NCBI GenBank assembly: GCA_025361145.1
Contig: JANYAV010000020.1
Span: forward strand, 1 to 49,583
Length of the DNA: 49,583 bases
Origin: Dehalococcoidia bacterium
Lineage (GTDB): Bacteria; Chloroflexota; Dehalococcoidia; Dehalococcoidales; UBA3254
Direction: 5' to 3'
Under the pieces are notes generated by a model, which was not told the origin of the DNA, made no database searches, and saw nothing but the letters and a program-made list of their open reading frames with translations. Each line of letters starts with the position of its first letter. Position 1 is the first letter of the stretch. Position numbers and translations under genes: made by a program. Shown here piece by piece: positions 25,448 through 33,759 of this stretch.

Positions 25448-25506
25448 GTGCGTATTAGTACGTTACTTACCTATTAAAGCAGACGAGATTACTGCTCAAG
25501 GCAGTG

Positions 25507-25512
25507 TATAAT
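25507..25512 (+). promoter_or_regulatory. -10 box of the radical SAM gene
   Basis: TATAAT 40 bases before ATG 25552. It lies over the upstream GTG (25504) of the longer frame, which argues that the protein starts at 25552. No good -35 hexamer is seen. Confidence 0.45.
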
Positions 25513-25551
25513 AGAAATGCATCAGAATTTATAAAAGGTTCTTGTAAGATA

Positions 25552-26634
25552 ATGAAACAATTAAGTGCACATTCCTTTGAAATCGGGGCAATCAGGCCGC
25601 CCAGCGAAGGCGGCAGTAATTCTCTGCTGCTGCGGATAACACGTAATTGCCCCTGGAACCGTTGCAAGTTTTGTTACGGCACTTTCTACAACCGTGAGAA
25701 GTTTCAGTTGAGGCCCATCGAGGAAATCAAGCAGGATATCCGGGCAGTCAAAGCCATCAGCGATGAAATCCTTGAGGTCTCCAGGGAACTTGGCTATGCT
25801 GGACAGATCAATCACCTGGTCGGCTCAACTATCATCGAGAGAGAGCCTGAACTCAACCAGAGCTATTGTTTTATCACCGTCTTCAATTGGCTCGCCTCCG
25901 GCGGACGCACGGTCTTCCTGCAAGATGCAGACTCTCTGATTATGCGGACTACTGAGTTGATTCAAGTGATCAATTACTTAAAAGAGATCTTCCCCAGTAT
26001 AGAAAGGATTACTTCGTATGCCAGGTCTTTAACCATTTGCCATAAAACCCCGGCAGAATTAAAAGAAATCAGGGCCGTCGGTTTGAACAGACTGCATGTT
26101 GGCTTGGAGACAGGTGATGACGAATTATTAAAATATATCGATAAGGGTGTAACTGCCGAACAGCACATTATGGCCGGTAGGAAGGCTAAAGAAGCTGGGT
26201 TTGAGTATTCGGCCTATGTCATGCCCGGCCTGGGAGGGCGTGCCTTCTCAGAACAACACGCTAAAAACAGCGCACGGGTGCTTAATGAAATCGATCCCCA
26301 CTATATCAGATTGCGTCCCTACCTTCCCGGCCAGGGGACACCGTTATTCGAGGAATGTAAAAATGGGAACTTTCAGGTCACCTCACCCCATGAGCGCTTG
26401 AGAGAGATTAAAACGATGGTTGAAACATTGAAGGTTACTTCACACCTCTGTTTTGACCATATTATGAATGGCTGGCGTAAAGAATCCGGTGCACTGCTGT
26501 TCACCCAGGACTATGAAGGCTATAAATTACCGGACGAGAAGGGCAGGGTTTTAGAACTAATCGAAGAAGGCCTACGAGTCAGAGAATCGCTGCACATAGA
26601 TGCCCGCAAAAAGGGGGCCATGCGGCACTTGTAA
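25552..26634 (+). CDS. radical SAM protein with CX4CX2C cluster motif
   Basis: 360 residues from ATG 25552. The longer frame from GTG 25504 overlaps a TATAAT box. The cluster motif NCPWNRCKFCYG has spacing C-x4-C-x2-C instead of the usual CX3CX2C, followed by the radical SAM barrel with GLNRLHVGLETGDDELLKYIDKG (SAM-ribose region) and an AGFEYSAYVMPGLGG segment. No B12-binding, SPASM or methylthiotransferase TRAM domain is visible. It resembles COG1032-type Fe-S oxidoreductases of unknown reaction. A short Cys-containing ORF diverges from it at 25350, so peptide modification is one possibility; a stand-alone enzyme on a small molecule is the alternative. Confidence 0.85.
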   Translation: MKQLSAHSFEIGAIRPPSEGGSNSLLLRITRNCPWNRCKFCYGTFYNREKFQLRPIEEIKQDIRAVKAISDEILEVSRELGYAGQINHLVGSTIIEREPELNQSYCFITVFNWLASGGRTVFLQDADSLIMRTTELIQVINYLKEIFPSIERITSYARSLTICHKTPAELKEIRAVGLNRLHVGLETGDDELLKYIDKGVTAEQHIMAGRKAKEAGFEYSAYVMPGLGGRAFSEQHAKNSARVLNEIDPHYIRLRPYLPGQGTPLFEECKNGNFQVTSPHERLREIKTMVETLKVTSHLCFDHIMNGWRKESGALLFTQDYEGYKLPDEKGRVLELIEEGLRVRESLHIDARKKGAMRHL

Positions 26635-26666
26635 CCTTCCCCTGTGGCAGAGGTGAATATTTAATA

Positions 26667-27227
26667 TTACAAATCTACCATAATTTCGTCGTGCCTGAAG
26701 GGGCCTGGGATCCAGGGTGGATTGTACTGGGCAAAGATGAAACCAGATTTGGGTTGTAGATTCTTTGCCTTTAACAATTGGCTCAACTCCTGAGCTTCTA
26801 TGTCAGCTAACTTGCGATTCAGACTGCCTGAGAAGCGTAATACGGCGACTTTATGCTTGTTAACTTTCCTGATTTTAATTTCTTTATTATTAGGTTGAGG
26901 AAGGGTTTCTAAATTATATTTGGATGGCATTGAAAATGCTACCCGATATTTTTTCCCTGTGCTCACTTCTGTTACGGCAACCGGGGCTGTCATGTCGATT
27001 TTTTCACTGCTGACCTTCTGCTCGGTAACAGGTGCCGTCATCTTAATATGGGCACGGGCAACATTGTTACCGAAAATATAATCAGCCAGAATGGCAAAAC
27101 CTTTGTTGATTGCAGAATCAAATTCAGCGTCAAATTCAATTTCAGCAACCAGATATTCCGCATATTCACGGATTTCGAACTTCCCGTCTTTACTCACTAA
27201 TTCATATTGGGGAGACTCGATAGCCAT
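26667..27227 (-). CDS. SOUL family heme-binding protein
   Basis: 186 residues with the SOUL/HBP pattern: QYELVSKDGKFEIREYAEYLVAE at the start, MTAPVTEQ followed later by IDMTAPVAV, FSMPSKYNLETLPQPNN, and C-terminal YNPPWIPGPFRHDEIMV. SOUL proteins bind heme or other tetrapyrroles; bacterial members are cytosolic with no signal peptide, as here. ATG 27227 follows a GGAGG-like site. It converges with the radical SAM gene (32 bases apart), and no other heme gene is adjacent except the HbpS/GlcG protein at 42.5 kb. Confidence 0.93.
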   Translation of the reverse strand: MAIESPQYELVSKDGKFEIREYAEYLVAEIEFDAEFDSAINKGFAILADYIFGNNVARAHIKMTAPVTEQKVSSEKIDMTAPVAVTEVSTGKKYRVAFSMPSKYNLETLPQPNNKEIKIRKVNKHKVAVLRFSGSLNRKLADIEAQELSQLLKAKNLQPKSGFIFAQYNPPWIPGPFRHDEIMVDL

Positions 27228-27369
27228 TTTTATCCTCCATTAAAATAGTCCTATTATTATCCTATAACATAAATGCCTTGTTAACGGGATCAACCCTTGG
27301 CTCAATTAAGAAACTATACGCCAATGTGTTACAATTATAAGGATATACATGATATAAGGAGACACAACG

Positions 27370-27462
27370 ATGGCAAAGAAGAATGAAACCACCAAGAAAA
27401 CTGGCAAAGCAGCTCAAAGAAGCGCGGCCGAATACCTGCGCAAGGGACCCAAAAAGAAATAA
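27370..27462 (+). CDS. 30-residue Lys/Arg-rich small protein
   Basis: ATG 27370 follows AAGGAG at an ideal 8 bases, and the frame reads MAKKNETTKKTGKAAQRSAA and ends EYLRKGPKKK. Twelve of 30 residues are Lys or Arg, and it is predicted unstructured or helical. A perfect terminator palindrome begins 33 bases after the stop, so this is a self-contained gene. Basic composition suggests nucleic acid or ribosome binding, but no family is recognised. Confidence 0.7.
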   Translation: MAKKNETTKKTGKAAQRSAAEYLRKGPKKK

Positions 27463-27494
27463 TAGGACTGCTTAAAGAAACCCTATCCAGTACA

Positions 27495-27528
27495 AAAACA
27501 GGCTTGATTTTAAAATCAAGCCTGTTTT
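27495..27528 (+). terminator. perfect 17-bp palindromic terminator
   Basis: Arms of 17 bases (first arm AAAACAGGCTTGATTTT) with no unpaired centre except what the loop needs. The A4/T4 ends make it work in either direction. Confidence 0.85.
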
Positions 27529-27860
27529 GTTGCCGATTAATTGATATAATTCACTTCGCCACACAAAGGGGCGATATGTTTTAAAAACAAGTTGATAAAA
27601 AGTGACTGCCCATACGTTTAACCTCTAATATGAAAGGGGAAAGCAATGCCAGCGTTTTTCAACTAAGAATGCTATATTTTTAGTGGGTAGCATTACATGC
27701 TTTAAAACCTCTTTGGAATTACCCAGGTGTTGATGCGGCCAGAAGATCTTTCAAGTGTTTAATTTTTAAGAAAAGTTTAATTAACTGGAATTGATTTTAG
27801 CAGTTTTACCTTATTGATTCTTCCTACTAGGTACGGCTAGGAGTTAAGGTGATAAAAATA
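27529..27860. other. A/T-rich intergenic region, no gene seen
   Basis: About 330 bases between the small basic protein's terminator and that of the propeller lipoprotein. No ORF above 30 codons with a ribosome site was seen. AAAGGGG before ATG about 27646 opens a frame of only six codons. No repeat or RNA recognised. Confidence 0.5.
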
Positions 27861-27894
27861 GTTTCGCCACGGGGTTAGCCGCCCGTGGCGAAAC
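27861..27894 (-). terminator. intrinsic terminator after the propeller lipoprotein gene
   Basis: 13-bp stem GTTTCGCCACGGG/CCCGTGGCGAAAC with an 8-base loop. On the minus strand it is followed by TATTTTTATC. It ends the 27.9-35.4 kb lipoprotein cluster. Confidence 0.85.
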
Positions 27895-27969
27895 TAAGGA
27901 GAAAAGAACCAGTCAACTAGCTGGCATTAAACCTTTTAGGATAATTGGTATCCGGCATAGATTTTACCT

Positions 27970-29112
27970 TTATTTGGTGAAATTAGGAAGCTGGAATGAA
28001 TTCAAGGTTAGATGACCGGTACTTAAGTCCACACAATATACTAGCTTATTAGTTTGATCGAAGGCTGCAAAATTACTTTTGTTTCCTGCTTTCACATAGG
28101 TCAGGAAATTGCAATTCCCATCAAAGAAGGCTATAGCAGAACCAGGGTCAAATACTGATGATCCCATCATAAAAAGATCTGCAACTGGATCATATATCAC
28201 GCCATCACCCCCACCAAAATCATTAATGACGCGGACAACTCTATTTGCTGAGAAGTCATAGACAACGGTATGCTGGGGGGAACCATGATGGGCGGCTATC
28301 ATGCCCAAATTAGATCCAGGTTTAAACGCGATGTGACCAGGGTCGCACGGGTCAACTATATCCGTCTTCGATACCAAAACATCAGTTTTAGGATCGAATT
28401 TGTAAAGCAGATTCTGGCTGGTGCTGCCTGAATAAACCATCTTGTCATTCGGATTGTAAGTGGGTGGTTCAAGTTGAGTGCCCAAACCATCGATTTTACC
28501 AGCAATTGTATTAGTAGCAGCATCTATCACTGAAATATACCCTTTCTGACCGCAGTTAGCGTAGATTTTATTGAGCCCAGGTATATATTCAGCCCCGTCA
28601 GCCGCACTCCCTACATTTATGGTACCAACAATGGTATTCAAAGTTTTTGAAGCTGGGTCGATATCTATAACAGCCACGCTCCCATCGTCTTCGGTTGCAT
28701 AGAGCTTTTTTAGTCCATTAACTACTAACACACCGGTGCAATTCGAAGTCGTGATTATTGATTTAACAAAGACTGCTTTTGGGGTGGAAATGTCAAAAAC
28801 TTCCACTTCGGGAGCCTTGTTGTTTGCTAAATAGACTTTATGGTTTACCTGGTCAAGTGTCATCCCATCTGTTCCCAACTTTAGGTTATTGGGGTTAGGA
28901 ACGTCGACTCGGGTAATGGTCATCGTTGTTTCAGGTGAAGTCTTAGTCGGAGGAGTCACAATCTGGTAAGGAGTAACCGAAGCTGTGGTGGTCACTGGAA
29001 CACTTGAGGTAGGTGCTTTCGATGTAGTTGCCGGCGCAGCACAGGCAGCGATCAGAGCAATTAGTAACAGCACAATTACCATTGTCAAGATTGGCATCTT
29101 TCTTCTAGACAT
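27970..29112 (-). CDS. beta-propeller (YVTN-type) lipoprotein
   Basis: 380 residues. Signal peptide with lipobox LIAACAAP (Cys about 24), then a Thr/Ser/Pro linker (about 25-65). The rest is a repeat domain with blades of the type NHKVYLANNKAPEVEVFDIS, LKKLYATEDDGSVAVIDID, LNKIYANCGQKGYISVIDAAT, as in YVTN/SMP-30-like seven-bladed propellers. No catalytic residues identified, so probably a binding or scaffold protein on the outer face of the membrane. Paralog of the middle part of the 31686-33662 protein (shared pattern PNP..L..D.M..DQ..H..Y). It has no OB-like module. ATG 29112 follows GGAG. Last gene of the cluster. Confidence 0.85.
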   Translation of the reverse strand: MSRRKMPILTMVIVLLLIALIAACAAPATTSKAPTSSVPVTTTASVTPYQIVTPPTKTSPETTMTITRVDVPNPNNLKLGTDGMTLDQVNHKVYLANNKAPEVEVFDISTPKAVFVKSIITTSNCTGVLVVNGLKKLYATEDDGSVAVIDIDPASKTLNTIVGTINVGSAADGAEYIPGLNKIYANCGQKGYISVIDAATNTIAGKIDGLGTQLEPPTYNPNDKMVYSGSTSQNLLYKFDPKTDVLVSKTDIVDPCDPGHIAFKPGSNLGMIAAHHGSPQHTVVYDFSANRVVRVINDFGGGDGVIYDPVADLFMMGSSVFDPGSAIAFFDGNCNFLTYVKAGNKSNFAAFDQTNKLVYCVDLSTGHLTLNSFQLPNFTK

Positions 29113-29189
29113 TTTTCATCTCCTTTTTTATATAACTATCCATAAATTTGTCCGTAGCTGAATCTTAATGATTAAACAACTATATTTGA

Positions 29190-29267
29190 TTATATTTTTA
29201 TTATATATAAAATAGTACAATATTCTTTTAAACTTGGAGTAATCTTTTCACTTGATATGTTTCTCAT
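29190..29267 (-). pseudogene. decayed 5' end of a third solute-binding-protein gene
   Basis: The 25-codon frame from ATG 29267 reads MRNISSEKITPSLKEYCTIL and then diverges to a stop. It aligns with the start of the 731-codon binding-protein gene at 31568 (RKISRKKIIPGLKGYGTLL). The DNA on its 5' side (29270-29375) also matches the spacer 31569-31690. The body of the gene is gone, leaving a footprint of a tandem duplication. Confidence 0.65.
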
Positions 29268-29372
29268 CCTCATTGCCGTTTGTTACCGGGAAAGTGACGT
29301 TTTCTGCTCTCCCTGTAATCCGAAACACTGGAATAATCGGGGAACCCCCATTCAAAATTACTTGCCAGCTTG

Positions 29373-31568
29373 TTACGGCAGTACCACGATTTGTGAAGGA
29401 TCCTTGATAGGCATTTGAATCATCCCTTTATTTGCTAAAAAGGTGCCTTTGATGATTTGACCGGTCACGGCCAGATTCTTCCCTACAAACGACTGAAGGG
29501 TCGGATCAGGGAACTGAGTCGGATCAAAAATCTCAGCATCAAACCCTTCCCCTAGCGGCTTCCCCAAAGCCAACGTCAAGTGGGAACCCCAGACGCCCGG
29601 TCTTACCTCAACACAGAGACCAGTGACAGTAAAGGTTTTGTTCAAATTTTCGGGTAAAACCTTTTGTATCTGAGCTTGTTCCCAGGTCATGGTTAGCGCT
29701 ACCGCCGCTGATGTTGTGGGCGCCGATGTAGCTGTAGGCGCAACCGTCATTGTGGAGGCAACTGTCGTTGTTGGTACAGCAGTTGCTGTTGACGCAACAC
29801 TCGTTGTGGGCAAAGAAATATGTCCTCTACCTGGCCATGGGTTGAATAACCAGAAGGTATTGAGCGGCTTGGCATGACGGACATACTCCAGGTAGAGCGG
29901 TCTAGCTCCATCTACGTGAGGAAAGGGAGAGACTTTGTCTGAATTCCAAGCGTAACAATAAGCACTTCTGAAAAGGGGTATTGTGCTGATATTATCATAG
30001 AAGTATTGATTTAACTTATCCATCACCGAGTTGCGCTCTTCAAATCCAGCATTCTTTGGCATCGCTTGATATATGGCATAAGAGCCTTCATCCTGATAAG
30101 CGACCACCTGCACATTAGGCAGAAAATACAATTCAACTTTACTGAGCTGATCTGCTAGTGAACTAATGGAAGTAAAGTATACATCCCCCGCCGTTTTGCG
30201 TAGCAACTTATGTGTATTAAGATATGTGCTAGAGTCGATAACAATAATTTTAGGATCTAGCCCTATTGCTTGCCAGTAACCGGTAAGCACCTCGGCTACA
30301 CGCTGTCCTCCCGAGAACGACGAATTAGTCTCAGATATAATTTTGAAACTGAACCCATTCGGGTAACCGGCGTCTTTTAACAGCTGTTTGGCGGCAGCTG
30401 GGTCATAAGGATACTGGTATTTATCGGCGCTGGCGGTTATTATGGGAACTCCTGCAGGATCCGCATAACCGGCATATATTGTCTTACAAATGGCCGCGCG
30501 GTCAATGGCTAGAGCCATGGCTTTCCTTACCCTTGAGTCCACCCAGGGGTCCTTGTTGTCAAGGGCCGCGTCATAGTATTTGTCCTCAGGGATGACTAAT
30601 CCGCCCAGGCAGGCATTTAAAATGCTCCCGCCTATAGGACTAGCTTCGATGGCTACCCCGACCTTTTGCAATTCCGCTAGTTGCTCCGGGGGAAACTGAG
30701 ACAAGTCTATCTCATGGGTCTTGAGGGCAGCCACCAGAGTACTTACCTCCGGAATAAGACGAACTGTGAGTGTCTTGAATTCAGGAACCACCCGCCAATG
30801 GCTGTCCTTGGCCTCAAACTTGTAGTAATCACCGAGATGGCTATCGACCAATCTATAAGGGCCAGTACCTATGGGTTTCTGTGCGGCTACGGTTTCACCG
30901 ACAGTCTCCATGTATTTTTTGCAAACGATCCCCTGAGAAACGCCGGAGTTAGCCATAGATAATTCCACAAAGAAAGTGGGGAATGGCGTTTTCATATGAC
31001 AAATCACCGTATAAGGGTCTGGCGTCTCCACACTTGCAACTCGCCTGTGTATTTCCGCCTTACCTGTGGCTTCCGGCGATCTGTGCATGGCGAAATCGTA
31101 AGCTACATCCGCCGAGGTTAGTTCCCCCCAACCGTCTGAGAACTGGACACCTTTCCGTAGGTGATAGGTGGTAGTAAGACCATCCTCTGATACTTCCCAA
31201 CTGGTGGCGAGCCCCGGCAAAAACTTGTGATTGATGTGGTCCCAATATATTAACATGTCATAAACAAGCTGGTAGCAGGACGAGAACATGGGATCTAGCC
31301 ATGGCAAGAAATTTTCATTGCCGAAGGTTTGCAGAGCTGCAACCAGTTCTCCCTGCGGTTTGTCCGTGGCCTCCGTGGCAGTCACTGCCGCCGTTGGAGT
31401 CGCCAGAGTACTTGAACTCGGTGTTTTTTGAGTAGTCCCAGCTGGTGCCGCACAGGCAGCCAGGACGGAAATCAGTAATAGGCCAAGCGCTATTGTGAAG
31501 ATGGGTTTAAGCAAAGTACCGTATCCTTTAAGACCTGGTATAATCTTTTTTCTTGATATTTTTCTCAA
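29373..31568 (-). CDS. family-5 solute-binding lipoprotein with C-terminal OB-like module
   Basis: 731 residues from TTG 31568, where AAGGAGG directly abuts the codon. TTG 31514, with AAAGGA 9 bases upstream, gives a neater signal peptide and may be the real start. Lipobox SVLAACAAP, Thr-rich linker, then an SBP_bac_5 (DppA/OppA-like) domain (about 80-590): LVYDMLIYWDHINHKFLPGLATSWEVS, YHLRKGVQFSDGW and GTGPYRLV. A Thr/Val/Ala-rich linker (about 600-625) joins an ~105-residue module starting LTMTWEQAQ and ending DPSQIVVLP, also present twice in the next upstream gene. It should capture a peptide or other nutrient outside the cell, but no permease or ATPase gene is near. Confidence 0.88.
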   Translation of the reverse strand: MRKISRKKIIPGLKGYGTLLKPIFTIALGLLLISVLAACAAPAGTTQKTPSSSTLATPTAAVTATEATDKPQGELVAALQTFGNENFLPWLDPMFSSCYQLVYDMLIYWDHINHKFLPGLATSWEVSEDGLTTTYHLRKGVQFSDGWGELTSADVAYDFAMHRSPEATGKAEIHRRVASVETPDPYTVICHMKTPFPTFFVELSMANSGVSQGIVCKKYMETVGETVAAQKPIGTGPYRLVDSHLGDYYKFEAKDSHWRVVPEFKTLTVRLIPEVSTLVAALKTHEIDLSQFPPEQLAELQKVGVAIEASPIGGSILNACLGGLVIPEDKYYDAALDNKDPWVDSRVRKAMALAIDRAAICKTIYAGYADPAGVPIITASADKYQYPYDPAAAKQLLKDAGYPNGFSFKIISETNSSFSGGQRVAEVLTGYWQAIGLDPKIIVIDSSTYLNTHKLLRKTAGDVYFTSISSLADQLSKVELYFLPNVQVVAYQDEGSYAIYQAMPKNAGFEERNSVMDKLNQYFYDNISTIPLFRSAYCYAWNSDKVSPFPHVDGARPLYLEYVRHAKPLNTFWLFNPWPGRGHISLPTTSVASTATAVPTTTVASTMTVAPTATSAPTTSAAVALTMTWEQAQIQKVLPENLNKTFTVTGLCVEVRPGVWGSHLTLALGKPLGEGFDAEIFDPTQFPDPTLQSFVGKNLAVTGQIIKGTFLANKGMIQMPIKDPSQIVVLP

Positions 31569-31685
31569 CCTCCTTATCGTTCGTAACGGGGAGAGTAGTG
31601 CTATCTACTCGCCCCGCATTCCGAAACTACTTTGATAATAGGTAAAACCAAATCTAAAGGCGACTAATAGTTACTTACTGGCGTG

Positions 31686-33662
31686 TTACGGCACTATCTT
31701 GATAAATTTAATATCCCTTATAGAAAGCTCAAGGTATCCCCTAAAGGCGTTGTTCTCGAGTACACCGGTTACGGCCACTTTCTTACCTACATACGTTTGA
31801 AGTGAGGCAAGGTCAGGCCAGAATGTTGCACTGGCCATCCCCACCAAGAAATAACCTGGCCCTACATTTCCTGGATCAAGTGTTGAATCATACGGGCCGG
31901 CCGGCATTGTAGTCCCCAAAACCAAAGAAATGTCATGTGCAGCATAAGTCCCGATAACCGGACCAGTCAAAGTTACAGTTTTATTAAAGTACTTCGGATC
32001 TGTGGCCTGGTCCCAGGTAATCGAAATAGCACCACCTGCTGCCGTAGTCGTTGTAGCCGCTGGGGTTGTCGTGGTGGCTGCTGGAGTCGTGCCAAACTTA
32101 GTGGGAAGTGGGAATGAACACACTTGAAGCGGGGTAGTTGGGGCAGCATCCTGATCAGTTGTGTAAACTATTTTATTTGTCTCATCGAAGGCTACGGAGT
32201 GACCTCCCTTTATCCCCGTGGGCACGTTCGTCAGGAACTTCCCGTTTCCATCCAGGATAGCTATACAAGTTCCGCGGGTGAACTTGGTCGAAGCTGTAAA
32301 AAAGAGATCTACCACCGGATCGTATATTATGAAATCGCATTGACCCACATTAGGAATAACAGAGGCAACCTTCATAGATTTGAAGTCCCAGGTCACGATA
32401 TGTTCAGACTTGAAGTTCTCTCCGGTAAATACCGCGATATCAGATCCAGTCTTGATTGCAAAATGAGCAGGATTGAGCGGGTCAACAATATCCGTCTTTG
32501 ATATCTGGGTATCGGTTGTCGGGTCGTATTTGTAGACCACATTAGTGTCCTGATTGGGCAGGTAAACCATTTTGTCATTCTGGTTATAAGTCGCCGGTTC
32601 AAGCCCAGAACCCAAACCAGTGATTGTTTGGATAACCGTTTTAGTGCTTAGGTTTACCACAGCGATGGTACCTTTCGAACTGCTGGTACAGTAGAGTTTA
32701 TTGACCCCGGGTATGTACGTAGCCTTATCTAGAGGTTTATTGGCAGTATCGAAAGTATCGATAACGGTATTAAAGGTAGCTGAGGTCGGGTTAATATCGA
32801 TGACTTCGACCTTCCCGCTGTTCTCAGCGGCGAACATCTTTTTGAGATCCTTTGCTATATCAACGCAAGGGGCTCCTGCCGCTAAAGCTATTTCTTTAAC
32901 GAAGATAGCCGTCGGTTTCGAAACATCAAAAACTTCAAGTGCTGGAACATTTAAAGCGGTTACATAGAGTAAATGAGTAGCCTGATCAATTACCATATCG
33001 TCTACAGTTATGGAAGCCAGGCCTTTGGGGTTAGGAACATCAACGTGGGTAAGGGTAACTACTGTTGTATCAGCGGCAACGGGGGTCGTTGATGCAGCTG
33101 TTGTGGTTGGCGCAGCCGTCGTTGGTGTCACAGTCCCCGGCAATATCACGACTTGTGAAACAGCATTGACCTCACACATAAGTAGTCCCTTATTATTCAA
33201 AAATTGGCCTATATAGAGTTTACCAGTTATAGCCAAATTATGACCTATCAAGGACTTTAAGGTCGGATTCGGAGCTTTCCAGTCCGCTACAGCCCTGGCC
33301 TCTGCCATAAAGGCTCCGTTCACTCCCGTTCCCAAAGCGATCTGCTGGTGATCTCCCCAGGTGCCCGGGATTATATCAAAACACGGGCCCGTGACAGTGA
33401 CGACTTTGTTCAACCACTCAGGATCATGGGCGTGGTCCCAGGTAATGGTAGCTACAGGTATTAATGGTGTAGCCGTTGGCGACGCAGGTGGCGTTGATGG
33501 CGCAGCTGTCGTTGTTGGCGCAACCGTAGTTGTCGGTGCAACCGTCGTGGATGGAGCCACTGAAGTGGTTGGAATCTTGGAAGTGGTTACAGCACTGGAA
33601 CAACCGGTAATGATGAGGATACTGATTAAGAGGATGGATAAAACGATAACCGATGTCTTCAT
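31686..33662 (-). CDS. lipoprotein: OB-like module, beta-propeller, OB-like module
   Basis: 658 residues, ATG 33662 with GGAG upstream. Lipobox IITGCSSA (Cys about 21), then a repetitive linker of VAPTTT units. First module about 70-175 (ATITWDHAHDPEWLNKVVTV through QVVILP). A Thr-rich linker leads to a YVTN-type propeller (about 205-525; TTHLLYVTALNVPALEVFDVS, NKLYCTSSSKGTIAVVNLST). A second Thr linker precedes the last module (about 550-658; ISITWDQATDPKYFNKTVTL through IKFIKIVP). The module pattern (N-K-x-V-T-V-T-G ... GK.VAVTG) resembles small OB-fold domains. No enzymatic motif. The architecture looks like a surface-bound binding protein. Confidence 0.85.
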   Translation of the reverse strand: MKTSVIVLSILLISILIITGCSSAVTTSKIPTTSVAPSTTVAPTTTVAPTTTAAPSTPPASPTATPLIPVATITWDHAHDPEWLNKVVTVTGPCFDIIPGTWGDHQQIALGTGVNGAFMAEARAVADWKAPNPTLKSLIGHNLAITGKLYIGQFLNNKGLLMCEVNAVSQVVILPGTVTPTTAAPTTTAASTTPVAADTTVVTLTHVDVPNPKGLASITVDDMVIDQATHLLYVTALNVPALEVFDVSKPTAIFVKEIALAAGAPCVDIAKDLKKMFAAENSGKVEVIDINPTSATFNTVIDTFDTANKPLDKATYIPGVNKLYCTSSSKGTIAVVNLSTKTVIQTITGLGSGLEPATYNQNDKMVYLPNQDTNVVYKYDPTTDTQISKTDIVDPLNPAHFAIKTGSDIAVFTGENFKSEHIVTWDFKSMKVASVIPNVGQCDFIIYDPVVDLFFTASTKFTRGTCIAILDGNGKFLTNVPTGIKGGHSVAFDETNKIVYTTDQDAAPTTPLQVCSFPLPTKFGTTPAATTTTPAATTTTAAGGAISITWDQATDPKYFNKTVTLTGPVIGTYAAHDISLVLGTTMPAGPYDSTLDPGNVGPGYFLVGMASATFWPDLASLQTYVGKKVAVTGVLENNAFRGYLELSIRDIKFIKIVP

Positions 33663-33759
33663 TCCCTTCTCCTTTTTTTATTCGACTATTTAAAACGTTG
33701 TAGCAAATTTCACTTAAGCGGTCTGGTTTACCCCCAGCCGATTCAGGTTAAAAACACTC

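Noticed and set aside
33460-33600. Repeated ACAACGG/GTTGG-type DNA as a CRISPR or minisatellite
   Set aside because: It is the coding sequence of Thr/Val/Pro linkers (APTTTV units) with no spacer organisation.
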